DNA of 64,000 nt from Saltatorellus ferox (GTDB lineage: Bacteria; Planctomycetota; UBA1135; GCA-002686595), in NCBI GenBank assembly GCA_007751475.1, contig CP036434.1, forward strand, positions 2,046,001-2,110,000. Direction: 5' to 3'. The translations under genes and the position numbers were made by a program. Below are positions 34,926-46,300 of the stretch, one piece after another. Under the pieces are notes generated by a model. It made no database searches and was not told the DNA's origin. It was given only the letters and a program-made list of their open reading frames with translations. Numbering within the stretch: the stretch's first letter is position 1; each line of letters starts with the position of its first letter.

Positions 34926-35861
34926 ATGAATCGGACGACGGGGGTGAACCCATCCACTGGTACCGCGGCTTCGGCCACTCTGCCGGAGCTCTTCGACACG
35001 GAGTTCCTGGAGGCCGCCCAGCGGCTGCGCCTGGTGGCGCGGCGCGTGGCGCCGCGCGGACGCTTCGCCGAGCAGCGCTCGAAGTCGAAGGGCTCCGGAT
35101 TGGAGTTCCAGGACTATCGTCCCTACACCCATGGCGACGACATGCGCGCCATCGACTGGACCGTCTACCGGCGGCTCGGTCGGGTCTTCGTGAGGCTCTT
35201 CGAAGAGCATGAGGACCTGCCGCTCTATCTCCTGCCGGACATCTCCAGGAGCCTCTGGATCGAATCACCGCCCCGCGTGATCGCCGGGCTGCAGGCCGCG
35301 CTCGCGCTGGCCGCCGTGTCGCTCGGAGCGCACGACAGCGTGGGGGTGTTCCCCTTCGCCGAGGACCTGTCCATCCTCCAGCGGCCGACGTCCGGCAAGG
35401 GAAGACTCGCGACGCTGGCGGCGCGCATGCAGACGCTTCAGCCCGGTGGCGCGACGAACCTTCGCACGTCGCTCAAGCGCTTCGGCGGCATGCGCCTGCG
35501 TCCCGGTCTCGTCGTCATCGTGTCGGACTTCTTCGACGAAGGGGGGCTCGAGGCGATCACCGAGTCGATTCGCGGCGTGCGTCACAAGCTGCTCTTCGTT
35601 CAGCTCGTGCGGGCGACCGACCGCGATCCCAAGGCCCTCGTCGGCGACCTTCGGCTCGTGGACTGCGAGACCTCGGACGCACAGGACGTTTCCATTTCAC
35701 CCGCGGTGATGCAGCGCTACCAGGCGGCGTACGATCGGTTCTCCGAGGGGCTCGCGGCTCTTGCGCGTTCGCGCCAGGCCGGGCTCTTGGCCCTGGACGT
35801 CGAGAGCGACGTCGTTCCGCAGATCGCCTCGCTGTTCGAGAACGGCCGGAGGGAAGTCTGA
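34926..35861 (+). CDS. DUF58 domain protein
   Basis: A 311-residue protein starting at ATG 34926; a TTG at 34893 overlapping the moxR stop (TTGA) would add 11 residues. The DUF58 signature is clear: GSGLEFQDYRPYTHGDDMRA then IDWTVYRRLGRVFVR, followed by a VWA-like fold (LYLLPDISRSLW, RPGLVVIVSDFFDEGGLE). No membrane helix is present, so it is probably cytoplasmic or peripheral. DUF58 proteins are encoded beside MoxR and Bat proteins in nearly all such operons. Overlaps the next start by 1 bp (TGATG). Confidence 0.92.
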   Translation: MNRTTGVNPSTGTAASATLPELFDTEFLEAAQRLRLVARRVAPRGRFAEQRSKSKGSGLEFQDYRPYTHGDDMRAIDWTVYRRLGRVFVRLFEEHEDLPLYLLPDISRSLWIESPPRVIAGLQAALALAAVSLGAHDSVGVFPFAEDLSILQRPTSGKGRLATLAARMQTLQPGGATNLRTSLKRFGGMRLRPGLVVIVSDFFDEGGLEAITESIRGVRHKLLFVQLVRATDRDPKALVGDLRLVDCETSDAQDVSISPAVMQRYQAAYDRFSEGLAALARSRQAGLLALDVESDVVPQIASLFENGRREV

Positions 35862-37678
35862 TGCTGACGTTCGCTCTGGCGCCCACGCAGATCTCCGGGA
35901 CCGCGACGCTTCTGGGTCTCCTCGGCCTCGGCGCGCTCCTGTTCGCGCTCCAGCGCCTGCGGGTTCGTCACCGCTCCCAGCTCGTCGTCACGACGCTCTT
36001 CTGGCGAGAGGCGCTGGAGGAGTCGAGAGCGCGCACGCTGGTCGAGCGCTTTCGGCATCCGCTCACCTACCTGCTGCTCGCGCTGATCGGGGGCCTGCTC
36101 TGGCTCTCCTTCGCGCGGCTGGAGTCGGATCGAAGCGACGGGGTTCACCACACGTTCTTGCTCGATGGCTCCGCGGGTATGGCGGTGGGCCAGCGATGGG
36201 AGCGCGCCGTCGAGGCGCTCGGAAACGAACTGGAGAACACGCCGCGGGAGCGGACGGAGGTCCTCTTCTGCGGCGAAGACGTCCGCATCCTGCTGGGACC
36301 CGGAGAGGATCGTGCCCTCCTCGGCGCTCGCCTCGAGGGCCTGGCGCCGGCGGCCATTCCATCCACGGTGGAGTCGGTTTTGGTGTCCGCGGCGGCCGTG
36401 CGCCGCGCGGAGCTCGCCGGTGAATCCGGTGCCGCGAGACGCTTCGTCGTCGTCGGCACTCCGCTGCGCGGTCAGACCGCAGAATCCAGCCTGAACGCCG
36501 GGGACTGGATCGAGAACCTGCCTGTTTCCGGCTCCAACGCGGACGCTGGAGGCAACGTGGGCATCACGGCGCTCGGCGTCTCCCCCGCGAGGTCCGGTGC
36601 CTTCGACGCCGTGGACGCGCTCGTGGAGATCCGTGGTGCGGGCGCCGATGGGGCGAACGTCACGATCACGCTCGGCGACGAGGCGATCACGAGCGCGGAG
36701 AGAACCGTGCTCAGCGCCGATCTCGTTCAGTTCGTCTGTCGTGACCTTCGACCGAAGGCGGCAACGGGTTACGGCGTCAAGGCGGAGGAGATGCGGCGGC
36801 TCGTGGCCGCGGTCACGCCAGCGGCTGGAAAGGGCCCGGGAAAGGACTCCCTGGCGTTCGACGACCGCGCCGAGATCCTCCTTCCGGAGCTCCGGCTGGT
36901 CCGCGTGACGCTGGTCGCGACCGGCAACGAGAGCGTGGATCTGGCCCTGCGCGCCGCCTGCGACGCCGACCCTGCGATCGAAGTCACGGACGATACCGCG
37001 CGCGCCGATGTCGTGATGGGCGGCGTGCCTCCGGCGGGCACACCACCCCTGCCGCGGCTCGGCATCGCGCCCGCTGCGGAGCAAGAACACTCGATCGAAG
37101 TCATGGACGGAGCGAGTCGCGATGCCGACGCACTCCTGGCCGCCGCCGTCGGCGAGCTGGCCCTCGACCGCATCGACGCCGAGCGCCTCGCGAGCGAACT
37201 CGGCAGGCCGCTTTCGCTCGGCGTCGCCGATGGTCTCGCCCTGGCTTCCGGGACGACGCTCGTCTCCGGCATCCCGCGGGCGATCTCGCTGTGGAGCGAG
37301 CTGTTCGATCCCACGCGTTCGTCGTTCACGGAGTCGCGCGCCTTTCCCGTCGTCGTGGGCCGCGCGGCTCGCTGGCTGGTAGGGAGCCCCGAGATCGTTC
37401 CCTACGCCGCGAGCGGAAGGCCGCTCCCGACGCGCCTCGCGAATCTCTCGGGGGGGCCGCGGTTTCCCTGGGAGCGGGCGGCCAGGACCGTGAGCCTGCT
37501 CGATCCCGATACGACGACCCGCGCGGCCGTGGCTTCCGGTGTCGGCCCGCTCGTCGACGCCTCTTCGCGCGAAACCGGCGGCGCGGGGCCCTGGCGGTTC
37601 GCCACCTGGATTCTTCTTCTCGCGCTCCTCCTCCTCGTTCTCGAGTGGGTGCTCTACCAGCGCGGGAGGATCGCCTGA
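35861..37678 (+). CDS. BatA-type membrane protein with degenerate VWA domain
   Basis: A 605-residue protein. The N-terminal BatA module has two helices (about 12-29 and 66-84, TYLLLALIGGLLWLSFARLE). A VWA-like domain begins with HHTFLLDGSAGMAVGQRWER: the MIDAS motif DxSxS is reduced to DGSAG, so metal coordination is probably impaired. The central 300 residues are beta-rich and not recognised. A C-terminal helix (ATWILLLALLLLVLEWVLY) anchors the other end. It is 5 bp upstream of the next gene's ATG. By position it is the BatA/aerotolerance-type component; its role in envelope stress is inferred. Confidence 0.85.
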   Translation: MLTFALAPTQISGTATLLGLLGLGALLFALQRLRVRHRSQLVVTTLFWREALEESRARTLVERFRHPLTYLLLALIGGLLWLSFARLESDRSDGVHHTFLLDGSAGMAVGQRWERAVEALGNELENTPRERTEVLFCGEDVRILLGPGEDRALLGARLEGLAPAAIPSTVESVLVSAAAVRRAELAGESGAARRFVVVGTPLRGQTAESSLNAGDWIENLPVSGSNADAGGNVGITALGVSPARSGAFDAVDALVEIRGAGADGANVTITLGDEAITSAERTVLSADLVQFVCRDLRPKAATGYGVKAEEMRRLVAAVTPAAGKGPGKDSLAFDDRAEILLPELRLVRVTLVATGNESVDLALRAACDADPAIEVTDDTARADVVMGGVPPAGTPPLPRLGIAPAAEQEHSIEVMDGASRDADALLAAAVGELALDRIDAERLASELGRPLSLGVADGLALASGTTLVSGIPRAISLWSELFDPTRSSFTESRAFPVVVGRAARWLVGSPEIVPYAASGRPLPTRLANLSGGPRFPWERAARTVSLLDPDTTTRAAVASGVGPLVDASSRETGGAGPWRFATWILLLALLLLVLEWVLYQRGRIA

Positions 37679-37683
37679 TCGCC

Positions 37684-40314
37684 ATGGACTTCCAAGCTCC
37701 TGCCTGTCTCCTGTTCGCCTTGTTCGCCGTGGTTCCGTGGCTGCGCGAGCGTCGACTCACTCGCGCGGAATCGCGCTACGATCGAACGCACGCAGCGCTT
37801 CGTTCGCTGGCCATCCTCGCCGTCGCGCTCGCGATGGCACGTCCGGTTCGGATCGACGCCGTGGAGACGCGTTCGCTCGCGATCCTCTGGGATCGCAGCG
37901 CGAGCGTGTCTGCTGCCGCTGACGAGGCCGCGGGTGCTCTGGTGCAAGCATGGCTGGAGGAGGCGGAGACGCTCGATCCAGCGCCGCGACTGACGCTCCT
38001 CGAGATCCAGCCGGGCCCGGAGGTGACTCGTCCCGTGCTGCTGTCCGAGGTCGATCTCGATCGCGTGGTGATTCCGGCTGCGGAAAGAACCGACGAGACG
38101 ACGCCGATCGCAGCGGGGCTCGAGGCGGCGCTGCGCGCTGGCGGCGGCCGATCTTCCCACCGGGTCAGGGTGCTCTCCGACGGACTCGGAACCGATTCTG
38201 CGCTGGCCAGCGGCGAGTCGCTGGCTTCGGCGGCGACCATCGCCAGGGAGAGCCAGATCGTCATCGACTGGGTGCGCCTTCCGGCCGTCGTGGGCGATCT
38301 GCGCGTGACCGGGCTTCGACCCGTGGAGGCACTGCACGCCGGGCTCACCGGACGAATCGAGGTGGCGCTGGAAGGCGGCGGACAGGTGATCGACGTGGTG
38401 CTGAGGGTGCAGGGGTCCGAGGTCGCGCGCGCGGACGCCGTGCGAGTGGACGGGCCGAGCCGCGTTCTTCTGAGCTACGAACCGAGTCGCGCGGGATTCC
38501 TCGAGGCGACGGTGGAAGCCGCTGTGGTGGAGGGCGTCGATCCTCGCGATGGGGGCGATCTCCGTTTCAGCGCGACCCTTCCCGTGCAGCCCGCACGCAG
38601 CGCGCTCTACTTCGGAGATCGAATGGCGGGTGGCGCCGATCGACTGTCGGAACTCGTCGGCCCCGGATTCGAGATCCAGGACGCGGCGGATCTCCTCGGT
38701 TCCGATGGTCCGGAAGGTCCGGGTGCGAGCGTGGAATCAGCGCTCGCGTCGACCGACCTCGTCATCGTCGACGACCGCCCCGCGACCGCCCTCCCGGCGC
38801 GTCTGCAGGAGGCGATCGTGCGTGCGGTTCAGGACGACGGCGTCGGGCTGCTCATGGCCGGCGGTGAGGCCGCATTCGGACCCGGCGGCTATCACGATCA
38901 GCCGCTGGAGGAGATCCTCCCCGTCGAGTTCGTCCAGAAGGAAGAGAAGCGCGACCCGAGCACCACGCTCGTCGTCATCATCGATACCTCGGGATCGATG
39001 GGCGGCAACCGCGTTCAGCTCGCGAAGGAGGTCGCGCGCCTCGCGATCCGCAGGCTCCTGCCCCACGACAAGGTGGGCCTCGTGGAGTTCTATGGCGCCA
39101 AGCGCTGGGCCGTTCCGATCCAGCCCGCGTCCAACTCCATCGAGATCGAGCGCGCGCTGAATCGCCTCGACGCGGGCGGCGGCACCGTCATCCTGCCCGC
39201 GATCGAGGAAGCGTACTACGGGCTGAAGAACGTGCGCACGCGGTACAAGCACGTGCTGATCCTGACCGACGGTGGCGTCGAGACAGGTTCGTTCGAGCCG
39301 CTCCTGCGCAGGATGGCCGACGACGGCATGACGGTCTCCACCGTGCTGATCGGGCCGGACGCGCACTCGGAGTTCCTCGTGAACATCGCCAACTGGGGAC
39401 AGGGCCGGTTCTACTCGGTGCCCAACCGCTTCAGCCTTCCGGAGATTCTGCTGAAGCAGCCCGCGAGCGCCAAGCTGCCGGCGTATCGGCCCGGCGAGAC
39501 GGCGGTCGTGTCTCCGACCATCGCGCCGGCGTGGTGGGGGGAACTCGATCCCGTCGAGGGCGTTCCGGCGCTCGATGGCTACGTGGAAACGCGCCTCCGC
39601 GGCGGCGCGGCCAGCGTTCTTGAGACCGCCGAGGAGCGGCACCCCGTGGTGGCTTCGTGGCGCCACGGGCTGGGCCGCGTGACCGCGATGACCACCGAGC
39701 CGACCGGACCCGGGACCGAGTCATGGCGCAGCTGGTCGGGCTATGGCGCTTTCCTGAGTCGGGTGCTGGAGCGAACGGCCTCGGATATCTCCGCGCCCTT
39801 CGTGTTCCAGCTGGTTGCCGGGGAAGAAGGCGCGCTCCTCGTGGCCGAGCGCCGGACCTCGAACGAGGCGGATCGTCCCTCGGCAGAGCTGATCCGTGCG
39901 GACCTTCTCGACTCCGATCCGATCGAGTGGGAGCGCGTCGCGCCCGATCGCTACGAGGCGCGCCTCGTCTTCCACGGGGCCGACGATTCGATTCGCGTCG
40001 CGGCCAGTTCCGGAGCGGTGGGACAGCGTCAGCGGCCCGCCACGTTCCTCACCCTCGACGCGCGTTCCGTGCGGCTGCCAGAGCTCCAGGTGCCGACGGA
40101 TTCTGCGGCGGCGCTCGACTCTCTCGTTCGCTGGAGCGGTGGCCACGTCGTGGCGCCGGGCGAGCCCGCTGCCACGTCGGCGCTGGCCTCCATCGACAGC
40201 GCGCTGGACCGCCAGGTTCAGCTCCGCGAGCTCAGCCCCTGGCTGGCTCTTCTCGCGCTCCTGATCTATCTCGCGGACATCGTTTACCGCCGCTGGCCGA
40301 GGGCCAACCCGTGA
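37684..40314 (+). CDS. Membrane-anchored double-VWA protein with glutamine-amidotransferase-like insert
   Basis: An 876-residue protein from ATG 37684; the open frame upstream overlaps the BatA gene and is Arg/Gly-rich shadow. Helices at about 5-20 and 40-52 open the protein. A first VWA-like region contains LAILWDRSASVSAA (DxSxS intact, about 62-210). A GATase1-like domain (LVIVDDRPATALPARLQEAI, GLLMAGGEAAFGPGGY) lies near 355-410. A second VWA domain (LVVIIDTSGSMGGNRVQLAK, about 427-445) has the full MIDAS motif. The C-terminus carries an anchor helix (WLALLALLIYLADIVY). It is the probable principal VWA client of MoxR here. Overlaps the next start by 4 bp (GTGA). Confidence 0.88.
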   Translation: MDFQAPACLLFALFAVVPWLRERRLTRAESRYDRTHAALRSLAILAVALAMARPVRIDAVETRSLAILWDRSASVSAAADEAAGALVQAWLEEAETLDPAPRLTLLEIQPGPEVTRPVLLSEVDLDRVVIPAAERTDETTPIAAGLEAALRAGGGRSSHRVRVLSDGLGTDSALASGESLASAATIARESQIVIDWVRLPAVVGDLRVTGLRPVEALHAGLTGRIEVALEGGGQVIDVVLRVQGSEVARADAVRVDGPSRVLLSYEPSRAGFLEATVEAAVVEGVDPRDGGDLRFSATLPVQPARSALYFGDRMAGGADRLSELVGPGFEIQDAADLLGSDGPEGPGASVESALASTDLVIVDDRPATALPARLQEAIVRAVQDDGVGLLMAGGEAAFGPGGYHDQPLEEILPVEFVQKEEKRDPSTTLVVIIDTSGSMGGNRVQLAKEVARLAIRRLLPHDKVGLVEFYGAKRWAVPIQPASNSIEIERALNRLDAGGGTVILPAIEEAYYGLKNVRTRYKHVLILTDGGVETGSFEPLLRRMADDGMTVSTVLIGPDAHSEFLVNIANWGQGRFYSVPNRFSLPEILLKQPASAKLPAYRPGETAVVSPTIAPAWWGELDPVEGVPALDGYVETRLRGGAASVLETAEERHPVVASWRHGLGRVTAMTTEPTGPGTESWRSWSGYGAFLSRVLERTASDISAPFVFQLVAGEEGALLVAERRTSNEADRPSAELIRADLLDSDPIEWERVAPDRYEARLVFHGADDSIRVAASSGAVGQRQRPATFLTLDARSVRLPELQVPTDSAAALDSLVRWSGGHVVAPGEPAATSALASIDSALDRQVQLRELSPWLALLALLIYLADIVYRRWPRANP

Positions 40315-43300
40315 AAGCTCCCCTTCGACATGGTGCCCTTTCGGCGTCGCTGTTCGTGGCCGTCCTCGCGCTCATCGCGCAGCCGCTCCTCGCGAGTCCT
40401 TTCGCGGCAAGCGTCGCATGGAGCGGATCCCAGGGCGGATCCGAGCGAGCGCCCGATGGCGCGGAGTCGCCGACCTCGGAGCTGGATCCCGCCGTGGCCA
40501 GCTACGCGGAGTCGACGCTTCAGCAGCCGATCGAAGCCCATCGCCCGAAGGAGATGGAGGCGGAGCTCTACGCGCGAACGCTCGCGAAGCATGGCCAGCT
40601 GGAGCCGCTCATCACGTTCCTCGACGCGCGTGCGGAGAACGCCGAAGAAGTTCACTGGCGGCTGAACGCGGAGCGTCTTGCCGCGCACATGACGTGGCGT
40701 CACGGTGATCTCGAGGAGGCTCTCGGGCGGTTCGAGGCGATGCTCCCCAGCGAGAGAAACGGCGAGAGGGACGGCGAGAGCGACGAAGAGACCGACCTCG
40801 ACGTGCTCCTTTCACGGGCACGTCTCCTGGACGCGCTCGGGCGCGCGAAGGACGCGCTCGCCGCCTACGGCGAGACCGTGCCGCGCATCACGGACCCCAC
40901 CGTCTCCAGCCGCGTTCAGCTGCGCATGGCGCTGATGTCGATGGAGAGCGGCGACGAGGATCGAAAGGACGCGCTCGCCGAGTTTGCGCGCGGGAAAGGC
41001 CAGTCGCTGGAACTCCGCAACCGCTCGGCCGTCGTACTGGCCCTGCTGGGCCGGCCCGCCGAAGCGGCCGATCTATACGTCGTCGAAGCGTCGAAGAGCG
41101 TCGACGAGGACCTGAGCGTCAAGGAGCGCAAGGCCGCCGTCAAGTCGGCGGCGAACGGCGAACTCCGTATCGCCGAGTGGGCGATTCGCGCCGAGGACTG
41201 GCCCAGAGCGCAGTCTGCGGCGTGGCGGGCCATGGAACTCGGGACCGTCAAGCGCGAGATCCGCTATGCGCTGACGCTGCTCGCCGAGGCGCACCGTGGA
41301 GACGACACGCTGGCTGCGCTGCTCGCGAAGTTCGACGAGAGCAAGAACCAGCTGCCCCAGGAGGCACGGGAAGCGTGGATCGATCTCCTGCGCGAGACCG
41401 GTCAGTACCAGGAAGCGATCGACCTGGCTCTCGGGGATCAGGCCGCAGCGTTCTCGCGGGAAGAGCGTCGGCGACTTCTGGAGATGTACCGCGAGGCGGG
41501 GCGCGACGACGAGATGGTCGCGGTCTACGCTGAGTGGATCAGCGCCGAGCCGAGGGAGCTCGTGTGGCGCAAGGGGCTCTCCCGGCACTTCCTCGAAAGC
41601 GGCGATCGGGAGGCGGCGGTCCAGGTCTGGCGCGACTGGTTCGATTCCTACGAATCGAAGGAGGAGCTGATCGCGGACCCGCTCGAAGCCGCGGAGGCCC
41701 TTGAATCCCTCGGTCTCGATGATCTCGCGATCTACGCCGCCGAGGCTGCGATCGCGACGCACGAGATCATGGGCGCAGGCAACGGCGAGGCGGCTCTTCT
41801 GTTCCTCTACGACCTGCACCGCGATCGCGGCGACCTGGTCGAGGCGCGCATCGCGCTGGAGCGACTGGATGAGTTCGCGGACCCCGGTTCGCCCGCGCGG
41901 ATGCCGCTCTCGGACTGCTTCGAGCGTCTCGGCGAGCTGGAAGAGGCCGTTCGCGTCCTGGAGAACGTTCGCGAGGCGCGCGGTGTGGAGCGAGCGGGGG
42001 AAGACCTGGAGATGCGGCTCGCGTGGCTCTACTCCGAGGTGGGCGACGAGGAGGAGGCGCTGGCCCTGTGGCGCGACCTCTGGGACCGTGTGAAGTCGGT
42101 CGCGCGCGGGCGCTTCGTCGAGGACCGGATGATGACGGTCGCCGCCAGACTCGGCGTTCTCGCCGATATCGCGGTCGAGCTGGAGCGCGCGCTGGCGGCC
42201 GGCGAAGCCACGGAGCGGGAGAGCGGTCTGCTCGTGCGCCTCTACACGAAGGTGGGCGACGCCGTTTCTGCCGCCGAGATCGTCGATGAGTTTCTCGCCC
42301 AGACCGGCGGCACCGAGCTCGATGCACTGACGGAGAAAGCGCGCGTCTATCTCTCGTGCAACGACTTCTATCACTACGAGCGAGCGGTGGCGCGCCTGAT
42401 TCAGCTCGACCCCGACGGGCGGCCCGACTACTTCCGCCAGCTGGCCATGAGCCAGCTGGAGCGCGGCAAGCCGGACCAGGCGCGGCGCACGCTGATGAAG
42501 CTCAAGGGCCTCGACGGTGAGGGGGCGACGGACGACAGCGCACCCGAGTTCGAGGCGGGTGTGCTCGCGCTGTCCGGTATGCGCGACGAGGCGATCGAGG
42601 CGTACCGACGCGGCCTGGCGGCGCACCCGGAGCGCATCGACTCCTACCTTCTGATGGCCAACCTGATGAAGGAGGTCGGCCAGACGGATCGCGCGGTGGG
42701 CATGTTCCAGTACCTCGCGGAGACAGCTGACCGAGACGACCTGTTCACCATCGCGATCGACGGTCTGCTCAACATGGTGGTCGATGCACCGCCGCGGCCG
42801 AAGATGCTGCAGTGGGCGCGACGCATCACGCTGGAGCGGCTCGCTGCGCGCGAGGACGCGCCCTACCTCTACCAGCTACTCAGCGACCTCTCCGAGGAGA
42901 CGGGCGACGAGGAGGGCCAGCTGGCGGCGCTGGAAAACTCCCTTGCGGCGGCCGGTCCGCGGCGAGCTTCGATCCTTCGGGAGCTGATGGACCTCAGCAA
43001 GCCGGCGCAGCGCGGCTTCGGGACTCCCGCAAGGGACGGGGACCGCGAGCGCCAGCTCGCCTTCGGGCGGCGCCTTGTGGGCCTCGGGGAACTCGTGCCG
43101 CCGGAGGTTTACCTCGATCTCGGCGACGCGTTTTTGGAGGCGGATGACGCGGCCTCGGCGGCGCGCACGTTCGACCTGACGCTGGAGTTCCCCGACGGCG
43201 AGCTGTACCAGCAGCAGTCCGCGGAACGCTTCGAGAAGGCGGGCTACGTGGATCTGGCGCTGGAACGGTACCAGCGGGTCCTCAGCGCGAGCCCGAGCGA

Positions 43301-46300
43301 CGTGCCGCTGCTGGCGAAGGTCGGCGAGCTGGAAGAGGCGCTCGGGCGGGATGCCTCAGGGCTGCAGCTGTACACGCGGGCGCTCGACATTCTCCTGCGC
43401 CGCAAGCCGCTCTTCGAGCGCGCCGAGAAAGAGGACGAGGACGAGAATCGCTGGGCGCCCAAGAACATCGATGAGTTCGACCAGTACAAGGATCGAGTGC
43501 TCGTCGGCGTCTTGAGCACGCTGGCGGACGAGACGGCGATCCGCACCTTCCTGGAGGATCAGCGCGCGCTCATTCGGACCGAGCTGCCGCTCGCGGCCGC
43601 GGCGCGCGAGGCGGCGAAAGCGGCGGAGCGAAGCACTGTGACGGACGAGCCGGTCGATGACTCGGACGGGCAGAACGAGGCGGCGACGCCGACGGTCCTG
43701 GATCATCCGCGGATTCTGGCGCGGGTGGAGATCGTTCGCCGCGCTGGCTTCGCCAGTGGATGGATCGATCAGGTCGAGGTCCTCGACCGGACGCTTCTGG
43801 CGGCCTTTCCGGAGGACGAAGCGCTCCTGGAAGCCGCCGTGGAGTCGCGCGTGCGATGGGGGCGGACCGAGTCAGCTCGGAGGCTCATCGAGGATGGCGT
43901 CGAGAGCACGGAGGAGCGCGTTCTCTGGCTGAGCCGACTGGGCCTTTCCGAGGTCGCCGCGAAAGTCGGTGACGGAGAGAACGCAGCGGGTGCTCGAACG
44001 GTCGCCGAGGCCCCGGCCGCCACCGGATCCGTTCCGCTCGACGAGGCCGTCGGCCTCGTGTTGCCGCTGGAAGCCGCCGGTGATCTCGATGCGCTGCGCT
44101 CGGTTCTTCGTCGCGTGGATCTCGCGGGCCTGACCTCGGAGAGCAGCGGACGGGTCAGCGTCCTTCTCACTGCGGCGCGCGCCACGGGCGACGATGAGCT
44201 GATCCTCCGGATCGCGCGCGACTGGCTGCGATTCGACGTGTCGGAAGGGACGTCGCAGTACATGGTCGAGAACAAGATCGAGGGCATCCTCGGGATCCTC
44301 GACGACGAGACCGGTCTCGCTCTTGCGCGCTACTTCGTCGGACTCGTCCTGGACGACACCGAGAAGAACGCGCGCTACGTCACCATCCTCCCGGGACTCG
44401 CGAAGCGCTTCGGGGAGAGCGTCGTCGAGACCGAGAGCGTCCGTACCCTGCTCGACGGCTTCGGCGATCGGTACGCGTGGGGTCTCGGTCCCGTGCTCGC
44501 GCTGCTCCCGCCCGAGGACCGCGTGGGCGCGATTCGAAGCGTCTGGCCCAAGCTGGAATCGGCGAACCGCGCGAGCTTCCTGCTCGACCTGGTCACCGAA
44601 TCGGAGTCCGACGTCGCGCCGGAACTCGGAGACTTCATCGTGGAGTCGTTCCCTGCGGCGCTGGAGGAAGCGGACGACTACATCGAGTACTCGGTGAACC
44701 AGCTGATCGAGGTCCGGCATAGCCACGCTACGATCGAAGCGATGGCGGCCACCGTGAAGAAGGTGAAGCCTGGCCTGAAGACCGCCGACGCCATCGCCGT
44801 CGCGCATCGTGCCATGCGTATGGGGGAGGCGTTCGCCGCCGACGAGGCGGCGCTTGCCGAGGCCGCTCGCGTCTGGAGCGAATTGATTCGAGCGGGGGAC
44901 GACGAGTGGTCACTCGTCTCAGCGCGTCGCTCGCTCGAGGAAGTGCTGGAAGACGTCGGCGGAGAACTCGGCGCCAGCACGCTCCTCGCGACGCTCACCG
45001 AGATCGAGAAGGAAGACGGTCAGGCGCCCGCGTTGACCAAGGCACGGGCTCAGCTGCTCGCCAAGGCCGGTCGGGAGGAGGAGGCGATCGATTTGATCCG
45101 TATCGCTCTGGTCGATGAACCCGAGGACCTCGATCTCTTGAACGAGCTTCGACAGCTCCAGTCCGGTGTCGGCGCCCGCGCGGACGCAGCGGAAACGCTG
45201 GAGCGGATCGCTGAGCACACCACAGGAGACGCTGCCAAGAAGCGTCACCTGCGCCGACTCGTTTCGGAGTGGACGACGCTTCACGCGCCGGAGCGTGCGC
45301 TCGCCGCGCAGAAGAAGCTCGGCGGCGACGACGAGGAGGACGGCGGTCTCCCCGGGATGCCAGCCGGTCTGATCCTGCCCGCGGGCGTGTCCGTTTCGAT
45401 CAACGGCGTGCTGTACTCGGCGGACGATCTGGACAAGAAGAAAAAGGGTCTGCCCAGCTCGTTCGCGGACGTGCGCGAGTCTCTGGACGCAGGGAACGAG
45501 GAAGAAGCGGCTCTCGTCTTGCGCCGTCTCTGGCGCCAGTTTCCGGTGGGGCAGCCGCAGGCTCCCCGCTATTTCAGCGCCTATCGCCGCATTCCGCTCG
45601 CGAACCTGACGCTGCCCCGTGAGGACGAGAAGAATGGGGAGGAGGGGGATCCGTCGGCCGCGGAGAAGGCGGAGAAGGGCGGTCTCCTCTCGTTCGAGCC
45701 CCGGGAGCCGGAGCCCCGGCCGGACCCGCCCGACGCCTACGATCTCCTGGCCACCTCCGAGGCTCTCGTGCGTGAACAAGAGCGATTCTTGCGGACGGTG
45801 CAGGCCACCGAACTCGATCGACTCCAGAGCGTGCTCGAAGGCCTCCTGCGCCATGGGATCGAGCAGAGGGGAGAGGAGACCGTGTTGAAGGAGCTTCTCG
45901 CGCGCGCCGAGGCTGGCACCATGGGGCGCGCGGATCAGATCCGACTCCTGAGTCTCCTGGACCGGAATCCGGAGCAGGCCAAGGGCGCTGCGGCGCGTGC
46001 ACTGGGCGATCTCGTCCAGACGCTGCCGCCCCGGGATGCGTCCCAGATCCGCCGGCTGGCGCGGGTCTTCGCGCTTTCGGGCCAGGGGGATCGCGCGCGT
46101 GCGCTATACCGCTGGTGCGCGCTGCTGCTCGGGAACTACGCCGGATACTCCAGCGGCGAAGAACTCGACGTCGTCACGACGGTCAGCGATCGCGAGCTGG
46201 TCAAGGAAGCGCGGGACCATCTGGAGGGCGACGATCAGATCGCCTTGATCGAGATGGTGCTCGATGCGTCGCGGCCCGCCGAGGGCACCAGTCCATGGGC

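Noticed and set aside
37291..37683. Upstream extension of the double-VWA protein
   Set aside because: Overlaps the BatA-type gene in another frame and is Arg/Gly-rich. ATG 37684 starts a typical membrane N-terminus.
39657..40310. Upstream extension of the giant TPR protein
   Set aside because: Overlaps the preceding coding sequence. GTG 40311 starts a signal peptide and forms a GTGA overlap.
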